Below, one piece after another: positions 10,273 to 23,800 of a stretch of DNA of 64,000 nucleotides. The notes beneath the pieces were generated by a model. The model was not told where the DNA came from. It made no database searches and saw only the letters and a list, made by a program, of their open reading frames with translations. Made by a program: the position numbers and the translations under genes. Origin of the DNA: Rhipidocladum racemiflorum (lineage: Eukaryota > Streptophyta > Magnoliopsida > Poales > Poaceae); the NCBI GenBank assembly GCA_036346355.1, contig CM070583.1:9936001-10000000 (forward strand). The letters run 5' to 3'. Position 1 is the stretch's first letter. Every line of letters starts with the position of its first letter.

Positions 10273-11499
10273 TTTTTTCATTTGTTCCAAAAAAATAAGG
10301 GTTTTGATAAGTTTCATCCGGATGTTTTTTTTAGCAACTATCATCCAAATTCCTGGCTATTGGATTTGCTTTCAGATCAATGCACGGCCCCTCTGAATTC
10401 GGGGTGGGTTGATCCTATGGATGTGTATTTTGATCGTATGGTCCAAAGTTTAGATGTTTTTTGGGACAAAAACATCCGGATAATGCCTATACTCTCCCAA
10501 AAATAATTTTGAGAATAAGTTTTAGAAACCCCCTCTCGTATCTCACCTGCCCTTTCACGAAAAAAAAATGGGGCTTTGCACGTTCGGCCCTTTCCATGTT
10601 TGACGCGACCGCATTCTGCCGATGCGCATTCGATCCTCACTTTTCTTGTATTTTCAAAATGAAATAAATAAAGAATGAAGCCAAAATAAATAAATCAAAG
10701 ATGGAAGAGCCCAGATTCCAAATGAAGAAATAGAAACCTGAGAAACCTGAGAAACAAATAGCATGCAACTATGGTAGCTAGGGACATCCTTCGTAACTGG
10801 CGAAGACCTGTGTGACTAAAATCAGAGGAGAAATCCATTTGAAAATGGCACAGAAAGAGAGGAATCACCGAGTAGATGAAAAAGTTCAGCGCACGGTCAG
10901 CACGCAGGCCCCCAGCTGCACGCCATCTTTGAATTACCGTGGTTTTGTGTGTGTGTTTTATAAGTTGTTTGTTAGACCTAATCCTCGCGATTAATCCATC
11001 CATAGTGATCGATCGATGGTTTAATTACAGTACGAATCGTCGGGAAAAAAAGTAAAATTTCGATCCAAATTCTTAGTCAGAGATATTTTTTACGGATTCG
11101 TTTTCTTTTCCAACTTGAAGTCTTTTTTACTCTATTACTTTCCTGGTGCAGTTTACTATTTTACGTAAGAGGGAGACCTTTCATTGTATAATCGTCTACT
11201 TTTTTTAACTAGATCGCATTCAGTTGATGCGCAATCAAAGCACTTATCCTGCCTGACGAGGATCAAACCTCGAGCAAGATCAATCGATCCGATGGATTGT
11301 ATGACTTTTCATAGTGGTATATATTTCCTTTATAGATATGTGGAGCACAAACTATAGATAGATGTAATTTGTACTAGGATTAATTGATGAAATCCTCGAC
11401 ACATGTGCACCACTGTGAGACCCTCACCTTTATGCTACAATGTAACATAAAAGTAAGGTTCTATGCGCATATTGTGCTAGTCCCATGATCAGTAGCTAG
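10273..11499. other. Rearranged relative of the 5.3-6.4 kb element; no gene
   Basis: Positions 10,960-11,090 (AAGTTGTTTGTTAGACC ... CGATCCAAATTCTTAG) match 5,680-5,790. Positions 10,550-10,580 (CTTTCACG, a run of A, TGGGGCTTTG) match 5,838-5,870. The order of the two blocks is swapped between the copies. Both blocks also have an ATCCATTTSAAAATGG phrase near them. The rest is AT-rich without frames; nothing was recognised from 11,100 to 11,499. Confidence 0.45.
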
Positions 11500-12056
11500 C
11501 ACACACAAACACAATTTGAGATCGCAACCATGCAAAAGCTTTATTATTTTATTACAGTGGAAGTATCGGTACAATATGACCGATGAGATCAACTAAATAT
11601 AACAAAAGTAACAACTGTCTTGTAGTTTGCCACATAACCTGCATGCAACTGACAAGGTAAAGCCTTAGGAAGAACTCGTTAATAATCCCCTTTTTCCTGC
11701 GTCGGAGTAATTGTCGATGTTCCTGCCTGAAAACAACAATAGTAGCAAGGGCGAGTACATTGCGTACTCAGCAAGACTTGTAGTGTTTGCAAAACCTGAA
11801 ATATATGCAAGCTGAATAGAAAGTGGGTTTCTACGGTTGTTTTGCATAAAGCGAAGATTTGAATTGTAAATACTGACTAGTAATGGAAAGCATAAACTGA
11901 ATTTAAAACAGTTTGATAAGTAATCAAAATACCAAGTATTGACAGAAATAACAGTAAGTTACTCACGGCCCTTTGTGAGTAAAATAACGGAAAAGACCCT
12001 CTATAGTCTTATACTAACAAATATGATAACAACGGACAATTTCACAATTGTGACTT
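11500..12056 (-). repeat. Ty3-type LTR fragment, host of the LARD insertion
   Basis: The order of motifs matches the minus-oriented LTRs elsewhere in the window: an AT-rich poly(A)-site-like stretch (TTTATTATTTTATTACAG), then a GAGTACATTGCGTACTCAGCAAG phrase like the GAGTAC..GTACTC phrase near 17,735 and 26,150. The fragment is cut at 12,056 by the next element. The 5 bases before that insertion are GACTT; the matching duplication is not in the window. Confidence 0.4.
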
Positions 12057-14139
12057 TGTAACACCCCGACATCTAGTCTGCCACGAATGTCACCCAAACA
12101 GCTCTAGACACAACCAATATCACATACTTAACAATAAATTTCAGCAACTACGCTAATAGTTTAGTTGAAAATTCGGCAGCATTCCCTTTGTTTTTCCATG
12201 GGGTTTAAGCAACAATAAAACCAAGCACATAAGCTAGCATAATCCAAATTTTTAACGCAATAAAATAATCATTACAACTACAAGTGGGAGTGTGTAGTTG
12301 TCTAGGTGAACAACACTATGTGGAGATGTGATGCTAATCTCCCTTCCCCGACTGTCGAGTTCATGGTACCTAAAAATAACATAAAACAACAAGCGTGAGT
12401 TCATTACTCAGCGAAGTGTATTGCAATGATACACAAACAATAATCAACTCACATGCATACTTAATGCCATTCACATATCCTGAGAGTCAACTCATGAACT
12501 TCATGTATGCTCTCATATAACATCATCATAAACATCTCAAAAAAACATCTTCATATGCATCTCATAGAGCATCATTATCATCTCATAAACCCCTTCATTC
12601 ATGCAATGCAATGCACATGTCTCTTTGAAGCACATAGCGGTATTGCCGAGTGCACACCCGTCGGCGTGCACCCTCTTTCCCCCCTTCCATCCCGTAGATG
12701 GAGGGTGCCTACTCCTCGCTTCCATTTCCAACCGTGGATGGAATCACGAGGTAGGACTTACTCAATAGTGCTCCGGATTAGTCATAACTTCCTCACCGAC
12801 CTTACCGGACTAGTTATGACTTCCTCACCGACCTGGCCAGTTCTCATGCCATGTATGCAAATATGTCATACACAGAAACAACTTGCACATAAACTCAACT
12901 AAACATTGCATAGCCTCATTATAAACCATTTTCATCATATCTCAAGTAAGAGTCAATCATGGCATCATATCATAAAGCATGTGCAAACCATCTCATTTTC
13001 AAACATTACGGCTCCCTAAGCTGCAACCACTACAATACACTTGCCTTAACCGCGGGCAACGGATTGGCGAGAGGATGAGGGCACTCCTGGGGTCACACCA
13101 CCTGCACATACATGTTTTCCACTCAATATCATACCACCCAAGCAAGTACAAAACTCAAAACACAACGATTCTACCCGAAACCCCAAAAACCTGAAAAACA
13201 AACCAATCTGTCCGTCGGGACAACATGCTTCCAATAATCATAACTTGAGTTCTAAGACTCCAAATTGAGTAAACGAGTACATCATCACGAAGCTTAGGAA
13301 ATTCCCCAGCTTTTTCTAAGTATTTGGAAAAGCTGATTCGGCTTCTAAAATTGCCCAATCTACAGATCAACACGATCTGTCCCAATCATGTCACAGTTTT
13401 GAACACGTTCGGTAAAACGACCATAACTTTCAAACAGCTGGGCGGAATTGGACGTTCTTGGTGTCCAATTAAAGGTATTGAAGTTATATACAACTTTCTC
13501 AACAAGCGGTCAACCAAATTCCGACTCTAAAATTGCGAAAACTCGCATCCTAGGTTGGCCTCCCAATCTGCCCGAGACAGAACGTGGGACAACTTAGCAA
13601 ACCCCCTAATCTCATCTAGAGGCAGCACCTAAACATGGATCTAAGACATCAAAAACACCACTGATACAACACCTAATCCACCCCAAGAAAACCACGATTC
13701 GTTACCTCTTCTTGAAGAATCGACGACGACGAAAAACTTCTCCTCCCGGACCCGATCTCCCTCCAAACGCCGGATCCGCCGGTAACGCCGAATGCCCGCG
13801 GATGGAGCACTCCCGAACAGCACTATGGGGGCTATGAGAGGTGGAGATTTAGGTGGGGAGACGTGGGAGGGGTGCAAAGAGAGAGGGAGAGGTGTGGCTA
13901 GGGGAGACAAGGGCGCGCATGGGGGAGGCAAGGGGGCGCATGGGGGAGGAGGCAATGGGGACGCAAGGGGGAAGCCCTAGGGTTTTATTGCAGAAATTTC
14001 CCCACATGGGCCAAGAAAACCCCCCACCTACGGCCCAACTAAGTCCCCCAAGGCCCGAACCCCCGGAAACGGCCCAAAACGCGATAAAATACCATACCGT
14101 AATGCCGTATTCCCTAAAGTCACATTCTGAGATGCCACA
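12057..14139 (-). repeat. LARD 3' LTR, 2,083 bp
   Basis: Bounded by TGTAAC and CCACA. Its first 819 bp (12,057-12,875) align with 30,087-30,910, with about 30 substitutions and one small insertion counted by eye. Near 13,890-13,980 it has a G-rich stretch with repeated GGGCGCATGGGGGAGG text. Frames there are low-complexity and not genes. Confidence 0.75.
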
Positions 14140-14156
14140 TTCTCTCCCCCTTAACA
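14140..14156 (-). other. Polypurine tract of the LARD element
   Basis: On the minus strand GTTAAGGGGGAGAG lies immediately before the LTR start TGTGGCATC. This is the plus-strand DNA priming site of LTR retrotransposons and fixes both the orientation and the LTR boundary. Confidence 0.7.
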
Positions 14157-17100
14157 GGATTCGACCTCGAATCCGAAAAACACCAGCTCGGAACACCAAG
14201 TCCACAAGGGATCCAAACTCAACTCCAAACTCCCTTTTCAACTTCATTCACACAACCTTAATTTCATTTCTCAACCTGTCTACTACATCTCGTTAATCTC
14301 AAGATGACACAATCAAAGCGAATCACATGTCTTCTAACAACCTCTCTACCAATAAATCACCAATGGTATCTTATTAATGACTGGGGTTCTAAACATGACC
14401 CCCTAAGAACCGATTACACAAAATCCCATCTCTTCCAATTATTTGACCCTTTTCACAAAGAATCAAAATTAACCAATGTCATCTACATACAAAGCCCACA
14501 AAGGTAATAATCTTTTTTTTTTCATTTCGGCTACAAACCACGTTATTGACATTCTATCATCTCCCGGGCATATCTCATACCCAAGGACAACAGCTAGGAC
14601 AAATGTTCGCGACAGAACATTTTACATCATAATTTCTATAACTTTCACTACCATCGAACGGTACTCTCAACAAGATTTAAACCACGACAGCAAACAACCT
14701 CCATCATAATCCACCTTTATACCACTAATGTACAACACCTAGCCCAAGCTACGGCCGTCAATTATTACCAAACCACAACTGGTTCTTTTCCTAAGAGGGT
14801 TTCACCCTCACCCTCACATTTTCTTACTCAAATACATCCAAGCCCATGGATATATTCCTTCAGTAAACTCATCAAGTCCATAAACCCTTCTATTCTTATT
14901 CCCAACTAGAATGCCAACAACATAACAATTCTCTTTAGTCGGATGAACCACATTCATCAACAGAAACCCAATGCACCACAAATCACTTTGGAAAGAATTC
15001 GGCAACAGCCCAAAGATCACTCTTTTTCTTTGCCAAAGTCAAGTCGCAAAGGAAAAACTCAAATCTCAAATCGAGGCGATACATTTCGCATCGGGGAGCA
15101 CTCAAACAAAAGAGAGACTCCACATAATTCTTTGACAGAAGTTATTAACAACTAATGACAATTCAATTCGCTTTCACCACAGCCACCCCTTTTTATTTTA
15201 ACCAAAATCAACATTTTGGAAGAGAAAACTGATTCTCAAATCACACAAAAGGGTCCACAACCGCCAGAAAAACTCTCAAAGAGAAAGGGAACTCAAATCC
15301 CTTACATAACATAACCAAATTACCAGCATTTATCCATTCTTTCTTTTCATGCTAGAGAGCAATGGAAATCTCGATTCATGACATGGATGCAAACTTTTCA
15401 AGAGCACTCCGGATTAGTCATATATCCATATATGACTTTCTCAGCGACCTGGCTCATCAACTCTTTTATGATAAAACATCACATTTTAACCAATGTAAAT
15501 ATTTTTTTTTCAGAAGAGAACATCAATTCTCGAATCAAACATCTACACCCACAACCGCTACAAATTCTCTCAAAGAGAAAGGGAGGCTCATTCCCAAAAG
15601 AAAACACTTCACCAGCAAAATCACTCATGGAACATTCATAAGATCCACCTTTTTGAAGCACTTGCAAACACCGCACACATTTTCCAAATAAAGTCAACTC
15701 TAGTCACAATAGAGTTACAAGTTGAGTGCTTAACTCCAGGGTTTCCAACACAACCCACCATGTCCATTTACTTCCTTTACATATGGTTTCCAAAGATAAT
15801 TCAGTTGAACGCGAAAGAGCGCGATTCACTCAAAACTTTTGGGGTGAAAATCCATACTCATAGCCTAAGCTAAACAAATTTGCCAAACCAAAGATTGGCA
15901 TGATTAAAAAACATGCAATATTCCAGAATCCATTACCCGATTACTTCCAAAACTACTCTTTTATCCATATTTCCAATCATCGAAGTTAAATTCGTAACTT
16001 GACAAGATGCCACTTACTCAGGGGAGATCTATTGCACACTAATCAAGACGCCTTAACAAAAGGGCAGGCACTCCCAGAAAGTTTATACAGTCATTTAAAT
16101 CCGTAAACCTTTAAAAGAAGGTTCGACTCGAATCCCACCTTTTTTTGCATTCCGACACTCTTAGCCATTAAGGATTTCATAATCACCAAATCCTGAGAAG
16201 TCTAACACTGTTGAACACAAGTTACAACATCTAATCTTGATAAAAACACTTCCTACTAATAATGTACCCACCGCCGGTCATATGATCAACAAACTCTATC
16301 CATGTCTATCTTATAACAATCAACAAGGAGAACCACGTTCTCACAACTTCGGCACAACGAACTTGCTAGTTACCTCAACATAAGACTCACGTCAACTTCT
16401 TCTTTTGGTCTACCAACCACTATGACTCATCATTCATACAACTGTTTAGCCCAAGCTTAAAACACATCTCTTCATCACTTATTTTGGCATAAACAACAAA
16501 TGCCTCTCGCACAAACCATAAGGTACTTACTCAAAATCCCTAATTCATTCACCCAATGAATAATTCTAACCACTCAATACAATCTCCATTAGACATCTTT
16601 CATAACAACGGATCCCAGACAGACATCTGTCAAGGACAATTTCAACCTTTCCTACAATAATTCCATATCCCTATTCTTTGATTACCCATCAATTAAGTCA
16701 TTTTGCCGATTCACTGCTTACTCGACCCCTAAACAACAAACCCAACAATCCTCAAGTCTTTACACCATAACCTCACTATACTAATTTCTCACCCAGAAAA
16801 TTCTAGACCTTCTCAACCGCACTCAACACTTACTAATCTCTAACTTCCGATAACTCCCATAACTCAGAACACTCTGCATAAAACATTAATCAACTTTCAC
16901 TTTGGATCACCTATCATCTCGATTCATCATCTCTATCAACACAATAGTTTGGGTTGTCTTTAAACAACCAATACAATCACTTTAACAGAATCAATAACCC
17001 GCATCATCTGAAAACTCTAACTCCTCGACATACACTTAACTTCTTGAACATCTACATGGGTCACGCACTCCACTCTTAAAAAAAACGCAGTTTCTCAAGA

Positions 17101-17363
17101 GAAGATCACCCAAAAACACCTTTCTTTCCAGAAAACTCAACAATAAAACACAAGAAAAGTCAACTCTTTAAATTCCCAAACGCTGACATGCAGCTACTCC
17201 ACAAATCTCGAGATCAACAACTTCCACGAAAGAAGATGGATGCACGAGGGAGAACCAAACGATCAACCAAATCCTTTTCAGATAAAGCCTTAACACCAAA
17301 CTCCAAACTTCCACGAAACAAACGGGTTTTCAAGGATGGTCTCCCAACCATCAAATGATGAGA
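14157..17363 (-). other. LARD internal region, 3' part; no coding motif
   Basis: 3.2 kb of CA/AT-rich sequence (plus-strand view) with no frame over about 110 codons and no gag, protease, RT or integrase motif on either strand. Some text recurs internally: CTCTCAAAGAGAAAGGGA occurs near 15,275 and again near 15,570, each after related sequence. A segment near 15,400-15,455 resembles the LTR at 12,768-12,838 (CTCCGGATTAGTCATA ... CGACCTGGC). Confidence 0.55.
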
Positions 17364-17368
17364 TCAAA

Positions 17369-20300
17369 TGTCGGGACCCCGAATTTGCAAATCCGGACCC
17401 TCTGTGTATTCAGCACTAGTCCAGGAACGCGCTAGTGCACACAGTCTTAACATCGGTAAATATCACAATCATACCAATTGATACCAATAAAGTACTTTAT
17501 TTAAATAACTAAATCGTTACTCGACCTTATGGCCAAGTTACAAAATGTATGCCTGCAAGGCGAAACTTATTCAGAGAAAAATAATAGCAATGAAAATCAA
17601 ATAAACTTCGTGGCGCCATCCAAGATACCACAGCAATCGATCGGGCTCGCATCCCTAAGTAGTCGGGTCCTCTTGGAGTTCCTCCTCCAAAGTCGGCGTA
17701 ATCTCCTCTTCAACTGGTATTGTGTTGAGGCAAGGGTGAGTACTTGGTACTCAAAGAAGTCATGCACGTAATGCAAGCTAATATACTATATGCATGGCTT
17801 GGTACAAAGGAATAGCTCAAGGTATATTTGCAAAGAAATGACTTTTGACAAGTAATAAAAGTAGATTCGAAAGCGGTAGAAATAAGTAAAGCATAAATAA
17901 CTTTTCAAGAAGTTTAACAAACATTTTTCCCATCCTAAACCACATTTCCATCATCTTCATTGTTAAACCAACCCAACTTTTCAAATCCAAGTTATTTTCG
18001 TAAAGTCTAACCCTTGACTGTAATTCCCGAGCATTGTCCAAAGATCGTGGACTCGGCTATTCAAATAGATTCTACACTCGCAGAGGTTATGCACTTTACC
18101 CACAAGATACAATCCACTCACCACGTCACCGTGAATCGCCATACAAGAGTATGCGAATGAGCGATCATAACAAAGCCTTCGGAAGCCTCAAACAACACAG
18201 TGGTCCTCTCCAGACGTGCTCTACACCATCCCTTCCCTTAGCCAAGGCGAAGTATGGGACCAACACACCGTTAGATGGGTACCTGGCCACGCCCACGATA
18301 CGCTCCCCGCATAATCACACAAACGGTGTAATCGACACCCTGAGGCTCCACAAGTGAGTCCTTAGCGACTTAGTCAACTAGGGCCGTCCCATTCCAGCCA
18401 TGTGGTTGCAAGTATGACCCAGTTCAAAGGCTTGCAAGGTTAAGTCCTTAGAGTGACCAGGGCAAGACTACACGAAAAACCAAATCAACACTCCCAATGC
18501 CACAATCGCCCACCTGACATTTTGCCACATGCCCTGGCCGAAATCGCTTATCAAACCCCGCTTGATTACCATGCACCACGTGTCGCCAACATCACATGAT
18601 ACTTTTCCAAAACAGGTTCAATATATCATTAAGTCCATATTATCATTTGATTATCCAAAATCATGTCATGAGCACGTAGCAGGTCTAAGCAGTATACTAC
18701 AACGGTCTAAACCCATGTTGGCAATTTAATAATGTCCAACTAGTAAACCGCAACTAGGGTGACAAAAGGTCATGGCACATACTTAAGTAATCAAGGTGTC
18801 ATATAGCAAATTGGTATTTATCTAACCCCCATGTTTAAACAAAGTATCTTTCTAATTAAACTAGCATGCAATAGTTTAAATCAAAATAGATTTCGAAATA
18901 GGATCAACATGGTCAAAGCACAACTTGCCTTCAAAAAGTACTTGTTCTTGGTCTTGAGTTGGATCCTGAGTCAACACTTCTCCTTCGAATCCTTCCCAGA
19001 CTTCAACGTCTACTCGTAAAGCGTGCAAATAGCAAATACACAAATAAACACTAGGCAAAAGATCCCAAAACTCCAAATAAAATCCATAAACAGAGAGAAC
19101 ATAATTTTCTGGATTTTTAGAAACTGAATCACAAATTTGGAGTTAAAAGCATAAAAGTTATGATTATTTAAAGTTTAAATAATCAATTAAATAATATTAC
19201 AGAGAAAAACTTTAGTCCAAAAATTAAATAAAATTCATATTTAGGTAGATCTCAATTTTATACAAATTTAGAAATTTGAATCGCTCAAATCGGAGTTGAA
19301 ACGCAAAAGTTATAAGCGTTTGAAGTTTGAATCTAAATTTTGAATCAATATTTCGAATTAATAAATCATTTTCTTTTTCGGAAATTAATTATTGCGCCAA
19401 GATGGACACGTGGCAGCCTCGATTGGTTTGTCGACGCCAGTAGGTCCATGGACTTGGTCCACGCCGGCTCGGGTCCACCGTGGACTCGGCCCACGACTTC
19501 ACGTGAGATCGACATGTGGGACCACTTTCGGGTAGCGTCATCGGCCGACGTCGGGCTCACCCATGGTGCTGACAGGTGGGGTCCACTGTGACGTCATGGG
19601 TGACGCCGGCGCTTGGTTAGCCAGCGACATGCGGGCCCTTCGACACGCGGGCCTCACAGCGTCGGGCCACACGCACGCTGGCGCGTGATCGGCCACCGAC
19701 CGCGTCGGTCCAACTTCCCGACACGTGGCGCAATCTCGACCGTTGATTTGAAAATCAACGGTCCCGATCGAATCTGATGACGCACGTTTGGGGTGAACGT
19801 GGTCAATTTAGACCGTTGGATCTAGATCCAACGGCGAGGATTGGATCTGGAAATCGCACATGGTGCTTACCGTGGAACGACGTGGCGCAATCCGACGCTT
19901 GATCTTGATCGGACGGTCCACGAGCTCGCGAGGACGGCGATGGCGTCGCGGCGGCTTGTCGCGCCGGAACCGGAAGAAGACGCCCGAACGGCGCTCCGAC
20001 GCAGTCCGGCGAGATGAAGTATGAGCCCAGGTTCGCCTCGCCGCGGGTTCCGACCGCCACTGGCGCGGCGGAGCACGCATCAGTTTGGCGGCGAAGTTGA
20101 AGAACTTCGCGGCGCGCTTTGGCTCCGGCGAAATTGCGGCGGCTCTAGGGTTTCCCTGTAGGCGTGGACTAGGAGCAGCGAGCTCGGCATGGAACGGGCG
20201 AACCTCGGGCGCTCCATGCATTAAATAGCCCTGAGTCCGTGGTCCGAGACGGCGGCGACGGCGAACGGAGTCCGCGCGAATCCGGCCGAGACGAAGACGT

Positions 20301-20810
20301 GGAGCCGCATACACGCAGCACAACCAACGGCCACGATCGCTACGGGCGCGACCGGTCCGGTCCGACACGGCTGCCTGGTCCGGGCGGATCTCACTGCTGG
20401 ATCTTGATCCAACGGTTGGGATTGATTAGGGTTAGGAGTGGGTTCGGCCGAGTCAATCGCTCGGTCGGACTCGAGTCCGACTTCGGCCGGATGAACAAGA
20501 TTTGACCCGAGTTGGATTTTCCAGCGAATTAATATTTAAAATAATTCCCAAGAATTCATTTAATTCATTAAAAATAGCAAAAGACTCGTAAAAATTCCAA
20601 AAATTCGAAAATATTCTGGATCATTTTGGACTCAAATAAAATATTTCCAACAAAAATTTATTTGCAAATTTAAATTCTTTAATTATTTCAAAATGGGATA
20701 AATTCAAATAAATTCCAAATAAATCCAAATAACTTCCAGAAAATTCCAAAATTCACCAAAGTGCCAAATCACACATGAATTTAAGAAAAGCAAAATTTTG
20801 GGATGTTACA
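17369..20810 (-). repeat. G1 3' LTR, 3,442 bp
   Basis: The plus-strand ends are TGTCGGGACC and GATGTTACA. The minus-strand TATA-like TATTTAA is at 20,221-20,227, so the transcribed part is very long (about 2.8 kb). It contains an acidic coding-like segment near 18,876-19,020 and a GC-rich region with large shadow frames (19,803-20,412). Large stretches are identical to the other LTR, for example about 18,601-18,990 against 27,013-27,400. Confidence 0.9.
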
Positions 20811-20851
20811 AACCTCCCTTAATAGAATCTCGCCCCGAGATTCAGGGCTTA

Positions 20852-23800
20852 CTAAAGGAATAGGTTTGGAAATTCTTTCTTCAAATCCTCTTCAAGCTCC
20901 CTAAGTCGCTTCGCTCTCTGCATGGTTGCTCCACCGAACTCTACAGAAACGGGTTGACTTGTTTCTAGTTTCTCGATCCATTGTGTCTAGAATCCCCACG
21001 GATACTCCTTATAAGTCAAATCCTCTTGCAACTCAATTGACTCAAGGTGTCTGCTCTCAGAACTCGGAGACACTTCTTCAACTGGGACACATGGAATACA
21101 TCATGTACTCCTCGCTAACGATTGTGGCAACTCTAGCCGATAAGCAACTTCGCCTCAAGGGCTCCAAATCTTAAATGGTCCAACATAACGGGTGCAAGTT
21201 TCCCTTTGGCATGGAACCTCTTAACTCCCCCGAGGCGTAACTCGAGGTAAACAAAGTCTTCTCGGTTCAAAACTCAAATCCCGGCGACGATTGTCAAGAT
21301 AACTCTTTTGTCGAGATTGGGCTATCTTCAACCTTTCCCTAATCATAGCGACCGCTTCTTCAGCCTCTTGAAGAATATCAGGTCCAAAGACACGGCCACG
21401 GTCTCATTCCAATTCAATGGCGTCCGACAGTCGACCATACAAAGGCCTCAAAAGGTGACATCTCAGAACTAGCCTGATAACTATTGTTGTAACTGAACTC
21501 GGCATACGGCAAACTTTTATCCCAAGAGGTAGCATAAGCCAATGCACAAGCTCTCAACATATCCTCCAGACCGTTGACTCTTTCTTGGTCTGTCCATCCG
21601 TCTGTGGATGATAAGTCAGATCAAGTTTAAACGGGTTCCCATGGCTTCATGCAACTTATTCCAACCTTGAGGTAAATTGGGTACCTCTGTCCGATACAAT
21701 CCTCTTTGGCACTCCGTAAACAAACAATCCTCGATCATGTATAATTCGCTAATTTATCTCCCGAGTAAGTGGTCTTCACGGGATAAAATGGGCTACTTTA
21801 GTCAAGCGATCCACTATAACCCATATGGAGTCATAACCTCCTTGGGTCTTCGCAAACCGGTAATGAAATCCATTCCGATTTCCTCCCACTTCCACTCAGT
21901 ATTTTCAGCGGTCAGAAGCAATCCTTTGGTCTCTCGATGCATTGCCTTGACTCTCTGGCATACGCCGCACAATGCAACATGCTCGCAACTTCTCGTTTCA
22001 TACTCGGCCACTGTAATCTCTCCTTCAGATCCTCGATACATCTTGGCGCTTCCAGATGAATTGAGTACTTGAGTCATGGGCTTCTTCCGAATCAGTTGCT
22101 TTAACTCCTTTTGTTAGGCACACAAATGCGATCCTTCATCCACAACGTGCCTTGCTCATCCAATTTGAAGTCCTCTCGCCTTGCCTTCCTCCTTTATGGA
22201 CTTAATCCTGCGGATCTTGTCATCATCCTTCGCCCTTCTCGGATCTGATCCTCTAGGGTAGGCTTTACTTCCAATGCGTGCCAAGAATCCGCTTAGGTAC
22301 AACCTCAATCTTCATCTTTTGAAAATCCTCACATAACTCATCCCGACTTGTGGCTAGCAACGCACTCACGGTATGGCTTTTCCGACTCGTAGCGTCGGCT
22401 ACTACGCTGGCCTTCCCGGATGGTAATGGATTCCAACATTGTAGTCCTTGATCAACTCTAACCATCTCCTCGCCTCATATTCAGATCCGATCGGGTGAAT
22501 ATGTACTTAAGGCTCTTATGATCCGTGATACACTTCACATCTGCTTCCAATCGATAGTGACGCCATATCTTCAAGGCATGCACTACGGCAGCCTAACTCT
22601 AGGTCATGTGTCGGATAATTTTCCTCATGCGGCCTCAATCGCCTTGATGCATACGCGACGACCTTTCCATTCTCGTGACAAAGACACATCCAAGTCCTTG
22701 GCGCGATGCGTCACAATAAATATCGAAGCTTTGAGCAACATCCGTAGAACTAACACCGGTGCTGATGTCAATCGCTTCTTCAGCTCTCAAATCCTTTCTC
22801 ACATTCTCAAGGCCCATGCAAACTTCTTTTCCTTCTTCAGCAATTGCGTAAGAGGTTTCGCAATTGTCGAGAAGCCTTCAATGAAACGGCGGTAGTATCC
22901 TCGCCATTCCAAGGAAACTCCGACCGGGTCACACCTCCTACGCTCCCAATGTAACACCGCTTCTACTTTGCTTGGATCCACAAATGACTCCTCTCATGGT
23001 CATTACATGTCCAAGAAACTCCACCTTGTCCTTCCAAAAATCACACTTGCTGAACTTGGCGAAAAGTTGCTGCTCCTCGCCTTTTCCAAAACTCGCCTTA
23101 AGTGTTCTAAGATGTTCATCCTCTGCCTTGGAGTAGATTAGATATCGTCTATGAACACGACGACAAACTTGTCCAAATATTCCATGAACACCTTATTCAT
23201 CATATTCATGAAATAAGCCGGCGCATTCGTCACCCCAAAGGACATAATCAGAACTCAGAATGTCCATATCTTGACGAGAATGCAGCTTCGAATATCCTCT
23301 CGATCGGATCTTCAATCGATGGTATCCCGATCTCGTGATCAATCTTGGAGAAAACTCCGGCTCCTCTTAATCGATCAAACAAATCATCAATCCTGGTAGC
23401 GGATACTTATTCTTCACGGTGACTTCATTGAGTGCACTGTAGTCAATGCACATCCCGAAACTCCCGCCCTTCTTCTTGACAAACAAAACTGGTGCTCCCA
23501 CGGCGACTAACTTGGTCTCGATAAATCCTTTCTCCATTAACTCTTCTAGTCTGTTTCTTCATTTCTACCAACTCCTCGGTAGACATCCGATAGGGTCTTT
23601 TGCTATCGGTCGTACTGTGCACAAGCTCTATCACAAACTCTATGTCCCCTGTCTCGGCATACCGTAGGTCTTCGGGAAAAATATCGGGTACTCATTCACT
23701 ACCGGGACATCCTCTATGCTGATTGCCTTGGTATCGTTAACCATCAACTCGCCCATCTCTAATCGCAGTGGCTTGAAATTCTATTTTCTTCCCACACAAA

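Noticed and set aside
19808..20368. 186-codon minus-strand frame
   Set aside because: Lies in the GC-rich transcribed part of the G1 LTR, is Arg/Pro/Ala-rich, and is broken in the sister LTR.
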